Positions 1-12,400 of a DNA stretch of 64,000 nt are shown here, in pieces. Origin of the DNA: Plazaster borealis (Eukaryota; Echinodermata; Asteroidea; Forcipulatida; Labidiasteridae). The position numbers and the translations under genes were made by a program. Numbering within the stretch: the first letter of the stretch is position 1; every line of letters starts with the position of its first letter. The stretch is taken from the NCBI GenBank assembly GCA_021014325.1, contig CM037474.1:5683130-5747129 (forward strand), in the 5' to 3' direction. The notes under the pieces were generated by a model. It was given only the letters and a program-made list of their open reading frames with translations, was not told the origin of the DNA and made no database searches.

Positions 1-304
1 GATTTTAAAAAGATTTGATTTCAAAGAAAAAATAGTCTTTGTTCAAGTTGTTTTTTTCTTCATTTTGATACACGCGCGAGACTTGCACAGCCTATAGCAA
101 TTGGCAAGTTCTTTTGTTAGTCTGCAATCTTGAATGGGTTTGCCATGAGCTTGTGCTCGACAGAAATGAACTTCATGTCATAATATAAGTTCCTTTTACC
201 ACTAAGAATCAGAGAGCCAAGTCTGTAATACATGCTGATAAATAATGTATGCTATTAACATAAAGTAGAAATCTTGAACCTGTTTATAACCCTTTAAAGG
301 TATT

Positions 305-505
305 GCAAGAAGTTTTTATTCCTATCTGAAAGCACACATATTTGTACAACAAGGGTGTTTTTTCTTTCATCATTTTCTTGCAACTTCGATGACCAATTGA
401 GCCCAAATTTTCACAGGCTTGTTATTTTATGCATATGTTGGGATACACCAAGTGAGAACACTGGTCTTTGACAATTACCAAACGTGTTCAGTGCCATTAA
501 TAGAG
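305..505. mobile_element. Family A fragment, left half missing
   Basis: Matches the right half of the 7.27-kb copy from gcaagaagtttttattccta to ccaaacgtgttcagtgcc. Confidence 0.72.
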
Positions 506-811
506 ACCTTTCATTTCTGTTTAACCACCACCATACGCCCAGACATGGCTAATATTGTTGAGTTTTTGACACCATTTTTTCTTGTAAAAGTGTCTGAAAA
601 ATAATATGTCAGAAAAATAGATGATATTTTAAGATGGAAAATATTGGAAAACTTCAATTCAGGTCATGACCTTTACTTTGGCCTTTTTTGGTTGAGTGAA
701 AATAGGTCAGATCTTGCAGACGTTTGTGGTTGTTATGGGCATTTTGGTACAAGCCGTTTCCAGCAGCTACGGCCTCTCAAGGGTTAATATTTTGACCATT
801 TCATCTTCACA

Positions 812-1212
812 TCTCTACGGAGCTTTGGAGGTGCCATCCGACATGTTGAGATCCTGACATGCCTAAGATAATTTACTAGAGGATGATGACATCATAAACG
901 AAAGATGACGACATCCTTAGATGATATACCTTGAGAAGACGTCATCCTAAAGTAAGATGACGTCTTCTTGATACATTTTATCTTAAGATGTCGACATCAT
1001 GACAGTAAAGATAAATTATCTTGGGATGATATCATCCTGAAAATGTTGAGAACACTATCTTGAGAAGACAACTTCCTATATTGAGGATGTCGTCATCCCC
1101 AGATAAAATGTTTCTGGAAGATGGCATTCTTCTTTCAAGTTGTCATCATCCTGCAGTCAATTTTGTCAGGATCTCAACAAGTCGGACGGCACTTTCAGAG
1201 CTCCGTACACAT
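812..1212. mobile_element. Inverted-repeat element with internal GATGACGTC-like motifs
   Basis: Left end ~812-860 (tacggagctttggaggtgcc, gttgagatcctgac) mirrors right end ~1165-1210. The interior is built from imperfect direct and inverted forms of gatgacgtcatcct/aagatgtcgacatc. Confidence 0.75.
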
Positions 1213-1606
1213 CATACAATGAATCAAATGGTAATAATATTTGTGTTTAAAACACAACAGTGACCAGATTTGTGTTGAACTTTTTAGTGATGCAAAGTGT
1301 TTATCTTTGTTTTAAAAAAAATCACTATTATGTGAGATATCGTATTTATGTACAATGAATAAAGGCCCTCCCTAGGGTTTTAGAAATTTGAGTTTTTAAA
1401 AACTTGTTTCATTAATATGAGGTCAAATTCAAAACGTAATTTGTTTCAAAGGTTAGAAGCTAAACAATGCATAAAGAATACTCTTTTTTAGCACCTCTGC
1501 AGTTTTGTGTTTGGTCGCATGTTTTTCAAAATCTTAGCTATTCACCAAAAAGTACAAATTTTATTTGCATTTTAACAGTATCAATATGTGTGACCAATGT
1601 TGCCGG

Positions 1607-1770
1607 TACAGGCCTGGAATTTCATCTTTGAGAGGGCAAGGCCATTTTCATTTTGCAAAGGGCACTTCCGTTGGAAGATCTTAAAGTTTATGGGAAGCTT
1701 TTGAAGGGGCACCAAGGCTAAGACATGGGGCAACAGAGGCCATGGCCTCTGTGGCCTACATGTACATCTA
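1607..1770 (+). repeat. Dispersed repeat, same family as 57.3 kb
   Basis: caggcctggaatttcatctt to ggccatggcctctgtggcct. Confidence 0.72.
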
Positions 1771-2246
1771 TTGCCAATGATGTTATCACTGTGCAGTGGT
1801 GCATCATTTTGAGTGTCACATTTGCTGTTTTTGGAATCCTCATTTTCTGCGCCAAGTGAGGCAATGAGAGCCTTGTATAATGGTGCCACCATCTTGAGTT
1901 TATGCCATTCATATCAATGTAACCAAACCGAGGCTGGAAGGAGTAACAGTCAGGTTCCTTTCTGTACATTGAATATTAGCATTCATTACTGTCATTGGAT
2001 ACAGGGAACATGACCAAGATGGTGGCACTCAGCATGATATTGGTCTATTCATGAGGATTGTCCACATGTGGCTGTTTTTTGGCATTAGGATATATTATTC
2101 ATTATTTAAGTTTTTCACTCACAGCTTGATGTACGTCCCTGGGGTTCCTCTATCAGCGTTATCAAATCTAGACAATGCTTCTTTAAATTATTTGAGAAAG
2201 ACTCTGCTAGGGTCGAAACATCAGGCCATTAAGTCCTATTTTTGCT

Positions 2247-2425
2247 TTTAATTAGGGGTAACAGTGTGATGACCCGGTCTTCACTGCGTGGTAATGACCG
2301 GGTCGGTGGCTGGCCGCTGTTAATGGAACGAGCCGAAGGCTAGGTTTATTAACAGCGGCCAGCCACCAACCAAGGTCATTACCACGCAGTGAAGACCGGG
2401 TCATCACACTGTTAATCCCATTAAT
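2247..2425. mobile_element. Short foldback element
   Basis: taacagtgtgatgacccggt and gtggtaatgacc with ggctggccgctgttaat on the left are mirrored on the right, leaving a ~30-base loop. Arms are ~65 bases and nearly perfect. Confidence 0.85.
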
Positions 2426-3617
2426 AAATACCTTATAACGAAAAAATGGTAAAAGTCATCAGAATTTGTGATTTTTCTTTCACCGTTATTTTTAGAAATG
2501 TACTACTCATGTTCAAGGGCCATTCCTTTGGCTGTTAAACTTGTGTGTGGTACCTAATTGCTTACACGTAGTTAACTATTTATGCATATTTTCAAGAACC
2601 AGACTATGACTTTGCATTATGTTGGTTTCATGCGTGTACCAGCTACCATAAATTAATACATTGTCTGTGCGTTCACGCCTATGCGTGGTATGTGCGTGAA
2701 TGCGGCACCATCTGTCCTGTTCAAAAAAACAAACAAAAAATATGCACAAAAAATGACTTGATTTGTTGATTTGATACTGGGGTAGTTTCCCGCACAACAA
2801 GCACACAGTACATAGGACTTTTACACAACAATGTGCTTGTTTAGGGGCCATTTATTCGCTAGTTCACCGAGCCGGTCTTTATATCACATGTTAATACACC
2901 CCCACGTGACCAGTCTTCGACCAATCAGAGTGCATAAACTCTCCAAGGTGTTTATTAATAATGAAAACTAAATAAAATTCTTAGTATCCATTGCTAGGTC
3001 TCTGCAAATGTCTTCCTTGAATCTTAATGAATCTGTGTGATATTCTCCAAGCAAACTTGAATCCTCGATTCTGATTGGCCATTCCATGGCAACAACAGTG
3101 TAATATTAAACCATATTGCACGGTCCATATTAACACCCTGTGTATTGCGTTCCTCTATCTCCGTGTATTGTACTATTTTAAGCTGCATGTCAAGTTTGCT
3201 TGAAGATACATTTGTTATCACGCGCGCCCATGGAATACAGAAAAATATAGCACATCTGCGTCCCATATCCAACGAGGCCAAATTTGGGCCCCAAAATCAC
3301 TATTTTGTCCGCATTCCCCTCGCACTTGTCCGATAACTAATATAATACAGTTCTTCCTTGGTCTTGCTTTCCTCTAGTGACATCAAGGCTACATAAAGTC
3401 GCTGCTTGGCCATTCCTTTGCAGCTCCCGAAAATTCTTCATTTTTTTTTCTTCTTCTTCATTGGTAAATGAGCTCAATGTCACAAAACACTAGGATTCAT
3501 AGTTGAATTGTCATAATTATGTGATTTGTCATCACATTTATTTAATTGCGACATCACACTTTGCTTAGCATCTAAAGATTATTTTTTCCAGAAGCACTTG
3601 GTGAAAAAAAGCCTGTG

Positions 3618-3990
3618 GCCCAATGTTATAGAGCTGCTTAATGCTCATAACAGATTTTGTTTACCAGAACTAGCCGAAACACCATGGCCCAATTTCATAA
3701 AGCTGTTTAGCAGAAAATTCTGCTCAGCAAATTGTTTTGCTAAGCAAGAAATGAGTGGGGTACCAGTCACAGCAATGGTAAGTGTATGGTATTTTGGCTG
3801 GTAGCCTATTTTTCTTAAGCAATAGTTTTCTGTGCTTACATGTACATAGTTTTTGTTCTACATGTAACACACTATAGGGCAATTTGCCCTTGTCATATGT
3901 ACCATCTGTGACTGGTTTCCTGCTTATTTTTGCTTAAAAAATGTTAAGCAAACTTTTTTGCTCAAGCAGCTCTATGAACTCAAGCCTAGA
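3618..3990. repeat. Family C copies (cccaatttcatagagctgct), partly nested
   Basis: Left ends cccaatgttatagagctgct and cccaatttcataaagctgtt are adjacent, and one right end gcagctctatgaact is at ~3978. The family's hallmark is a hairpin-like pair of ends. Confidence 0.68.
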
Positions 3991-4065
3991 TTTAAGCAGC
4001 TCAGCTTCATCCCCCAGTAAAGATGGTTCAAGGTAAGACTTTCCCTTCCTGAGCTTCTGAACTGG

Positions 4066-4850
4066 GCGAAAATTTCATAAAGCTGTTGAGTAGAAATTCT
4101 GCTTAGCAAATTTCTTTGCTAAGCAAGAAATGAGTGGGGTACTACAATGGTAACTATGGAATTCTGGCTGGTAAAGTATTTGTGCTATTAAAGCAAGAGG
4201 GTTTTTTTGATCGGCCAGTTTTTGTGCTTACAGGCTTAAAGGGTCTGTATACGTTTGGTAAATTAATGGCAATAAAACCTTACTTGGTAAAAAGTACAGC
4301 AGCTTTGGATAGTATAATGCATTTTGAGAAACTTTTCACGTCGATTATGGAAAAAATATCACTTTTTATCCCCCAAAATTTGAATCTGAGAACCGCTACT
4401 GACGGTAACGTTTCTCAGATTGTGTATTCCAATTGCAGATTATTCTCCCTGCGTGGACATAACCGCTCCAGATTTTTGGCATTATCTCAAAAACGCTACC
4501 CCCTTTTGAAATGAAATGTTCACAGGTTAGTTTTATGGATATCTACAACTATATAAAAATGTAGGATTGAAACAAACAGTGGGTTCCAATTACCAAACGT
4601 ATACAATCCCTTTAAAAATGTCAATCTGTAAGACTTTCCCTTACCGAGCTTCTGAACTGGGCCCAATTTCATAAAGCTGTTGAGTAGAAATTCTGCTTAG
4701 CAAATTTCTTTGTTTTAAGCAAGAAATTAGTGGGGTACTAGTCGCAGCAATGGTAACTATATATAATTCTGGCTACTAAACTATTTTTGCTATTAAAGCA
4801 AGAGTTGTTTTTTTTGCTTAGCAAGTTTTTGTGCTTACAGGTTTAAATCC
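4066..4850. repeat. Family C copies around a nested family B element
   Basis: Left ends at 4066 and 4660 (atttcataaagctgttgagt). The first is interrupted at 4236 by family B. Confidence 0.68.
4236..4616. mobile_element. MITE-like family B copy (gggtctgtatacgtttggta)
   Basis: The ends ttaaagggtctgtatacgtt and accaaacgtatacaatccct are inverted. It is nested in a family C copy, whose flanking phrase tttttgtgcttacaggc occurs uninterrupted at ~4825. Confidence 0.8.
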
Positions 4851-5514
4851 GTTTTATACCATTATATGCAAATGTTGTGCTTACTGTAGCAGAAATACAT
4901 GTGAAAGCAAAAGTGTCTTTCATAAATGAACAAGAAGATTTCACAGCGCATGTGCGCAATCACAATTGATTAACAGTTCATCTGCTTACAAGAACCGCCA
5001 GCAGGTTAGCATGCCTTTTGCTTTGTTCACGGTAAGGAGTGTTTATGAAATAGAAACTGTGCTAAGTGCTGCACCATAAGCATAAAAGTGTCTGTCTGTT
5101 TACAGGCTGATGAAATTAGGTCCTGGGCTTATCTTGTTCATAGCCCTAAAAACATATCATTCTCGTTGTGTGTATTTGTCCCCAATATGTCGAGAGTAAC
5201 TAGCTTCTCTTTAGAAAAAATATCAGTTCATGCTGGACACAAATTAACGCAACATTTATTACACAAACTTTATTTTTCACTATTTACATTAGATACAATG
5301 TAATGAGTGGGACCACTAATGAGATTAATTTTGAATAACTTTGGGTTGAACGAAGAAAAATTGACTAGAGCAGGACTTGAACCTGGACCTCCTATTTTGC
5401 CAACTTGTATCGTAAATTTGGGTACCGATCTCTCGCCATACGGTAGTTACAGCTTTAATGGCTTCTGACTGGCACCCCGGAACGATTGACAAAATAGGGA
5501 GACCGCCAACATAG

Positions 5515-5586
5515 GGCTAGATAGCTCACTTGGTAGAGCGCCGGCAAGTTAATCCGGAGGTCACAGGTTCAAGTCCAGCTCTAGTC
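5515..5586 (+). repeat. tRNA-Asn-like segment in a foldback element (5341-5609)
   Basis: A 72-nt cloverleaf-like segment. GGCTAGA pairs with TCTAGTC (one G-U), the D arm is GCTC/GAGC, and the anticodon stem is CCGG/CCGG with GTT in the loop. The T arm holds GGTTCAAGTCC. Position 33 is A rather than U and the T stem has mismatches, so it is unlikely to be a functional tRNA. The flanks gggttgaacgaagaaaaatt and aatttttctttgttcaaccc are inverted repeats. Confidence 0.7.
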
Positions 5587-6422
5587 AATTTTTCTTTGTT
5601 CAACCCAAAATTATTAAAATTTACCCAGTCAGATTCCCTTGTGGTTTAGTACTTGAGATTAATTTGTATACAATGTAGACGTGGTTTATAAGACGTTTTG
5701 TAAGCGTACCTTTTCTGTAAACCTGTGTAAAGGGAAGCCCAACTCAAATAATCGATCAGAAATTTCTCATTCTGTATTTAATTTCACATTTAAAACTGTC
5801 TACCGTACAGTAGTGTACTGAATAAATGAAACACAATCCTAATATAGGTTTTCCCGGCCTATTTCAGCAAAAATAAATTCAGTTCGATTAACACGCATTC
5901 AAAATCATGCATTTTTCCCAAATTCAATCTAAAAACTAGGGTGGTTTTTGCTCTATATTGCATTCAATTTTGTTTTTCGTGCACACTTGATTTTGTTCTT
6001 CTCAATCATGTTTGTTTCAGTCGTTTTATTTCATTTACAGACATCCAAGACTACATTTTCACCATTCTTCACTTGAATTTCTGCTGCCTACATGTTTTAA
6101 CAACACTGATGAAATGGAATGGTTGACCAGCCTCTTGCTGTTGGCTTTTGCGAAGTTGAATGATCTTTGCGACCTTATGAATTTGAATTCTCTTCTTTGA
6201 CCAGTGCATGCTGAACTGTTGAAATTGAATTACTCCTAAAATGATTGCTGAATGCTGATGCTGATGCAACAGAGCATTCATTTTCAAAACAGAATTGAAT
6301 GAGCAGAATGTAATGAATTTTTGTTGAAATTGGCCGGAAGAACCTAGATACAAAAAATGTGTGATACTATTTTTGGTCAGAATGATTACAAGTAATGGTC
6401 GGATTTGTCTCCTCCCCATAGT

Positions 6423-6540
6423 GTTAGCCAGAGGGGTGTCTGGGTGTCTTTTGGACACCCTGTTTTAAATTTGGACACCCAGTTTTTAAATTTCCAGCAA
6501 ATTTGGACACCCTCTCAGACACCAAATCCTGGCTAAAATC
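6423..6540. repeat. Small foldback with tggacaccc repeats
   Basis: ttagccagaggggtgtctgg and tcagacaccaaatcctggct are inverted ends. ttggacaccc occurs several times between them. Confidence 0.7.
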
Positions 6541-6899
6541 TTGCTCCTTCCCCCCCCCCTCCCCCGAGCTTGTAAGTCTACATCCGATGATCATAACCCT
6601 CCTTCTGAGGGTCTAGGAAAGGGTTAGAATCATCACAAGTGTCAGCTGCAAGGATCAAAGCTGTTGGCCACATCCCTCGTGTACAAGGGGCGTGACCAAG
6701 AGGGGCTCTGATCATCGCAGCTACTTGCTAGTCTACAGAAGCACACGATGCATATTTAATACTGCATGATAACACTTCAATGCCTCAATAATTCAGTAAA
6801 AACACTTCTCCAACGTTGGTTCTTGACCTGATCATGCTAATTAATATTATAATGACATTAAAAATAATGCTACAGTATATGTAATAATATTAATTGTCA

Positions 6900-7255
6900 C
6901 ACAAGCGCAAGTGGAATACGGTAAAAATATAGCCCTTCTGCGTCCTATCCAATGAGGCCGAGATGGATATGGGACGCAGACGCACTATATTTCCCGTAGG
7001 CATATTCCATGAGCCCGCGTGTAATAACGAATTGATCTTCAAGCAAACTAGAGGCTCCGCTTACTGCAACAACATGTGGTGTTGGAAAAGCTGTATGTTT
7101 TGGGTATACTTGGCCTAAAATAGTGCAATACGCGGAGTTAGAACAGCGCAATACGCAGGGTGTGAAATGGGCAGTGTGATGTAGGTTTATATCACACTTT
7201 TGTTGCTATTGGTCGTCCAATCAGAATCACGGATTCAAGTTTGCTTGAAGATAAT
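6900..7255. repeat. Dispersed repeat related to 3.04-3.36 kb
   Basis: Shares ttctgcgtcctatccaatga-like phrases, cttcaagcaaact and attgtactat/atagtgcaata with ~3040-3330, arranged partly inverted, so the two are the same repeat family with rearranged ends. Confidence 0.6.
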
Positions 7256-7267
7256 AATATTAATAGT

Positions 7268-7640
7268 TTAAAGGCACTGTACACGTTTGGTAATTACTCA
7301 AAATATATATAGCATAAAAACTTACTTGGTAACGAGCAACGGAGAGCTGTTGATAGTATCAAATATTGTGAGAAACGACTCCCTCTGAAGTAACGTAGTT
7401 TTTGAGAAAGAGGTACTTTCTCTCTAAAATAATAAAAGACTTCTTGCAAGAAGCCTTTTATTCCTATCTGAAAGCACACAAATTTGTACAACAAGGGTTT
7501 TTTCTGTCATCATTTTCTTGGAACTTCAATGACTAATTGAGCCCAAATTTTCACAGGCTTGTTATTTTATGCATATGTTGGGATACACCAAGTGAGAATA
7601 CTGGTCTTTGATAATTACCAAACGTGTTCAATGCATTTAA
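7268..7640. mobile_element. MITE-like family A copy (ggcactgtacacgtttggta)
   Basis: The terminal inverted repeat ttaaaggcactgtacacgtt tggtaatt matches the opposite end accaaacgtgttcaatgc. Length is ~370 bases. Other copies lie at 305, 14400, 33917 and 40350. Confidence 0.82.
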
Positions 7641-8159
7641 CCTTCAAGATATTAATTAGTGATGTAACTAGAGGATGGAAGAGAGGGGGCCTCACGGTTT
7701 GGTCTTTGCTGATTGGTTGAGATCTTGTATTTGTAACGTTAAAAATGAGAAGTTGAAGCTCACATGGATCATGGACAATTTGGACAATTAAGTAAGTTTT
7801 TTGATGTTTTTTCTGCAAAATATTTTCTCAATGATGTTTTAAAGTGTAAAATTGAATTACATCAAATCTGTGTTCTTAGTCTCAGAGAAGTGTTATATGA
7901 TTTTTAGAGTAGTACAAACATTGGCAAATCTGGTCACTGGTCTAACACAAATTGTCAAAATTTGATATGTGCCTAACTATTAATTATGTGCTTCACTTTA
8001 TAACCCTCCAGTCTCCGACCGTCGGGAGGATGGAGGGTTACGATAAATCGCAACTAGTTGCAAAAATCATAACCCTGGATCCGCCGACGGTCTATGACTG
8101 TTGGGAAGATCGAGGGTTATAATTATTGTACAACTAAAAATTAGTTCTTTTTAATCCAG

Positions 8160-8338
8160 GGCCCTGAATTTCATCTGCGTAAGCAAAAAAAAAGGACTGA
8201 AAAATGTTCTGCTTAGCAACATTAACCAGGATACCAGACAAACATGTTTATTTTGGCAGGTAACTATATTTTGGTAAGCATCATTTTGTTGTGCTTAGCA
8301 ATTTTTGTGCTTAAGCAGCTCTATGAAATTGGGCCCAG
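8160..8338. mobile_element. Family C copy, compact
   Basis: Left gggccctgaatttcatctgc and right gcagctctatgaaattgggc. The interior tgcttagcaac/ttgtgcttagcaa is also inverted. Confidence 0.75.
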
Positions 8339-8524
8339 ACCATCAGCGCCATACAAAAGTAATGCTTTTAAAATGATAGTGGTTCGGTACATCAGCTAAG
8401 TAATAAAACTATGCACTTGGTTAAAAAAAGGGCAAAGCCACCAACAATTATTTTGTGGCCCCAACCTGACCACCCCACCCCCCTGATGAAAATATTTAGT
8501 GACTCCTTCAGAGCTTGTCAACAC

Positions 8525-8762
8525 AACAAGTGGTGGGGCTACAGCAGAGACACCATTGTATGATTGTTTCATTGTACTGTGATTGTAAATCTCTCTTTAT
8601 CATGTTTATAATATGGGCTGTGGCGTTGTGCTTGTGGTTCTGAGACGAACCAGTTTAACAATATTTGACAGCTATTATTGTAAAACCACTGGTTCTTCTC
8701 AGAACCACCACAGCTCATATTAAGACTTGAGGAGAGATTTATTACAAAGTGTCTCCGCAAAC
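8525..8762. mobile_element. Imperfect foldback element
   Basis: gagacaccattgta, aaatctctc, gggctgtgg and gtggttctgagacgaaccag on the left are mirrored by ccactggttcttctcagaac, ccacagctc, gagagattt and tacaaagtgtctc on the right. Confidence 0.7.
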
Positions 8763-10385
8763 CTCACTAAACTTTGCATGGTGAAGATGAAGTCTGAAGA
8801 TACAAACAAGAGTGAGTCACTCTTGATTGCAATCTTCACGTTGCAAAGTTTCAAATCCTACTTAAAAACGAACAGATAAAATATTTAATAGGAATTACCA
8901 GATGCAGGTAAGGTTGCACAATGTCCTCAGCTATCATCAATCCATCGTGAGAGCTGTCTTGTTAAAATACACAATTTGCTCCACTGTAGTATTCCGGTCC
9001 AGTCGAGTGTCAAAATCTCTGGAAAAAAACACAATATTTTCACCAACAAATAATACTGCACACGCATGACAGACACCCTGACTTACTCCCTGAATAGTAC
9101 AACCGTCAAATCTGTTGTTATGGTACCTGTCTAAATGCAATTAGTTGCGTTGCTGACTCGGCTGTGTTTCGGGGATATTGATTTTAATTATTTTGAAGAG
9201 TTTTCTTTTACGTCGAATTGTTCATCTACATTCGTGAATAATCAACATTATTAACCATGGGATGAACTCTATCTTTAAATGATAATTGTAATGATATAGC
9301 TTGGCGAATGGCAAAGAGCCAATGCAAACAGAAAATAATTTTTGCCCCACTTTTGCAGTCACTTTGGACACGCCCCTAATTTGACGATCTTATGGACAAT
9401 GAGGGCGCTATGTTAAAATAACGGTCTTTTATTTTGACGATTTCTGATAATTTCTATTAGATGACTGACGATGACTATTTAATGTCACTACTGTATTTTC
9501 AATGGTAACAAGTTTTCAATAATACTTTCAGTTCAATTCAACTTTTTTGTGTGGAATATTTTCTGCATGATGTTTTTCAAAATATTTTAGAAACTCATGA
9601 CACTCTATGCCCAAATAAGGCTTTGCAAGACAACTTCCATACAATAGAACCCAACCCAAGATTCGGGGGGAGCCCCGTGTGCCGGATTTTTTTCCCTACA
9701 AACTTTTGCCCCCATACGGGAAATAATTAACATGGGCTGGAGGAGGACGATTCAAAAGAGGGCGCTATCAAAAGAAGTTTGTACACAGTTCGCCGTATGG
9801 AGGACAACAATTCTCGCGCCCCGGGTGACAAACTGGTATTGAAACTATTAAAATATTGTATTTCCCGTTACCATGGAGACTTTCTGTAGTCACTACGGTA
9901 TGGAATCACCGCTTTCCGTCAGGTTGACTTGCGACTTGAAGAGACATCTCTCATTGCGATGACACAGCTATGACAAAATTATATAACAAGGTTAAAAAGC
10001 TAGCTATTGTTTTTTTGAGACAAAGACGCACATCTTCATTTTTAGTGAATTGGAAACTTTTCAACTTCAGGGATCAATAATGAAGCAAGAAATGGCTCAC
10101 GGGATACATCGTTATGGAATCACAGCGACCAAAAACATTTCAATCAGCGGACCATAATTTCTAGCAGGCCTTACGTGCTTCAGCCCCAAAAGATGAAGTA
10201 TTAGGTTTTTAAAAATCTTCAAATTAATGTCCCCGGATAAATTTCAGCCCCCAAAAGATGAAGTATTAAGTTTGTTTAATCTTTGGATGATTTTGCTCAG
10301 AGTTCGTCGTGAAAATTAAATAAAAGAAAGCCTTCCTTTAATAAGTACTTTAACAAAATCAAATCAGAATTTTCACCGTTTTACC
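8763..10385. other. Gene-poor stretch
   Basis: I see no exon, repeat array or RNA gene here that I can support. All ORFs are short and lack homology. gagggcgctat-type phrases occur, as elsewhere in the window. Confidence 0.5.
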
Positions 10386-10900
10386 GGACGTTACCATGTC
10401 TCGCCACGCACGACAGCAAGGTGAGGACGGGGTCGTCATCTGTACTCAAAGTATTTCGGCCTTTATCTGCTTGAAATAATAAATAGAAAGGTTCACAAAC
10501 AAAGATCAGTATACAAGATTGTTGAAACCATACCAGTTCGCCTCGGCTTACTTGATCTCGATATACGTTACCAGTTTTCTTGTCATGCACGCACCAATCA
10601 CAGGGGAGAACTAAATCGTCATCAAGAAAAACTGCAGCCGTTACCTGCTTAACAAAATGGAAGAAAAATTACAAATAAAGATTAGAGCACACGGAATGAT
10701 TCAAGTTAATTTTACCAGCTCACCTCAGCTTTCTTGATTCCAATACTATACCGGGTTTTTCGTCACACGCCCAACATTTGAAACAGTGATGGAGGACAGG
10801 TTCGTCAGCACATTTCCTGTATAAAATTCGAATGAAACTCACAAACAGATTAGCATAAAGTATTGTTTACCAACTCACCTCAGGTTACTTGATGTTTAGC
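10386..10900 (-). pseudogene. Three decayed tandem exon-like modules (unknown family)
   Basis: Three diverged ~160-180-bp direct repeats, each with an acceptor-like ..tgcag/..tacag and a donor-like gtgag or gtaacg on the minus strand: ~10724-10816, ~10542-10644 and ~10395-10466, with a fourth donor-side remnant near 10875. The first two are open and encode DEPVLHHCFKCWACDEKPG and DDDLVLPCDWCVHDKKTG. The third has DDDPVLTLLSCVARHGNV. The shared pattern is acidic-PVL then Cys-x-x-Cys. I recognise no family. It could be a dead gene fragment or a repeat that mimics exons. Confidence 0.35.
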
Positions 10901-10950
10901 AACAAGAAAATAGTTAACCTGTAGTAGGATGGTACATATAGGTTATGCTG

Positions 10951-11090
10951 TGGAAGAAAATTTAGTTATCGGCTGTGGAAGGAAATTTGTTATCGGCTGT
11001 GGAAGGAAATTTGTTATTGGCTGTGGAGGGAAACTGGTTAAAGGCTGTGGGATAAAGGTGGTTAAAATGCTGTGGATGGAAGAAAATTTG
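10951..11090 (+). repeat. 24-bp minisatellite, four to five units
   Basis: Units like atcggctgtggaaggaaatt tgtt, diverging to the right. Confidence 0.88.
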
Positions 11091-11554
11091 TTAATGTGGA
11101 AGGAAAAATGTTATAACTTGTTTGGGCATGAATAGTTTTGTACCTGACCTTACCCATCATGACCTTACCCATCATGACCTTTATACTTGACCTTATACTT
11201 GACCTTTCTGCAATCACCATCCTTTGTTGTTGTGTGTTTACTCCTCCCGGAATCATCTCTGACCTCAGGTCACCGATCAGCAGTTCATCGTCAGGGAAGA
11301 TTATTCACTTTGGCCGTGGCCCAAGGCGCCTCTATCCGATGTCTTGAAACTGCAGTGGAGAAAAAATTGTCTTTCCTAGGCCTAGACTAAAACCTAATAT
11401 GTAAGCCTTACTTATTCCAGTGTATACTTACTTTCACAATAATATACGTACCTCGGTATGACATCATGGCATGGATGGTAGTTGTTTCTCATCATCAATG
11501 GCGAAGACATCAAAAGACGTTGAAGAGCTCTCTGTAGTATCTTCTAGTAGTATA

Positions 11555-12400
11555 TTCTAGACACTTTGCCGCAGCGCTCAATTTACATTTTCTTTTTATT
11601 TCTAAAAACCCTATTCATTCTGATTTCTGCTTTAGGTTCAATTATTTAACATTTCCAGAAGAGGGAGGTTCCAAATATTTTGTCTGAGCAAGAGCTCAAC
11701 AATTTCAAAGTATCTTGTGACATCATTCACGGAGGTTTTCTCATTGTTTCACCTTCAGTTTATGTGTCCCCACCCCACTTTTAAAATCTGAACAATTATA
11801 TTTTAGTGGGATTAATTTTTACAGTATACTTTCTTTTTACAGTTCTTTATACAGCCTTAGATGTTGGTTTTCCTTACTGTTGGTATTTCTGGCCAGGCTT
11901 CACTGATTGAGGGTATTGGGATATGTTCGTGCACTCATCACATGATTCGTACTGTCCTCTCATCACAGTACACTCTAAACACTCTAAACACTGTGCTGCA
12001 TCGCTCAATTACATTTCTTTTTATTTCTGAAAACCCTAATTCTGGTTTCTGCTTTATGTTCAAGTACTAATGGATGTTACCAGAAGAGGGAGGGTCAAAA
12101 TAATGTTGTGTGAGCAAGAGCTCAACAGTTTCAATATTTTACCATTCATGAGATTTTCTCGTAAGTTTCACCTTTTTAAAGTGTTTATGTCCTTACACTT
12201 CTTTCAAATTTAGAACAATGTGAGATTAATTTGTACAGTATAATTTTTACAGTTATGAGGCCTTGGAAGAAAGTTACGTTTTTATTGGTTGTTGTTTTTT
12301 CTAGTCAGACTTCACTGATTCAGGGTATTGGAATATTATGATCTTGCTTGGTGGTACTCGTGGTCAAGCACATAGTACTATTTTGAACACAAAACGAGAA
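11555..12400 (+). repeat. Diverged ~420-bp tandem duplication
   Basis: Segments at ~11565-11985 and ~11985-12400 share gcgctcaatttacattttct/gctcaattacatttctttt, ccagaagagggagg, gagcaagagctcaac and cttcactgatt-agggtattgg in the same order. Confidence 0.75.
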
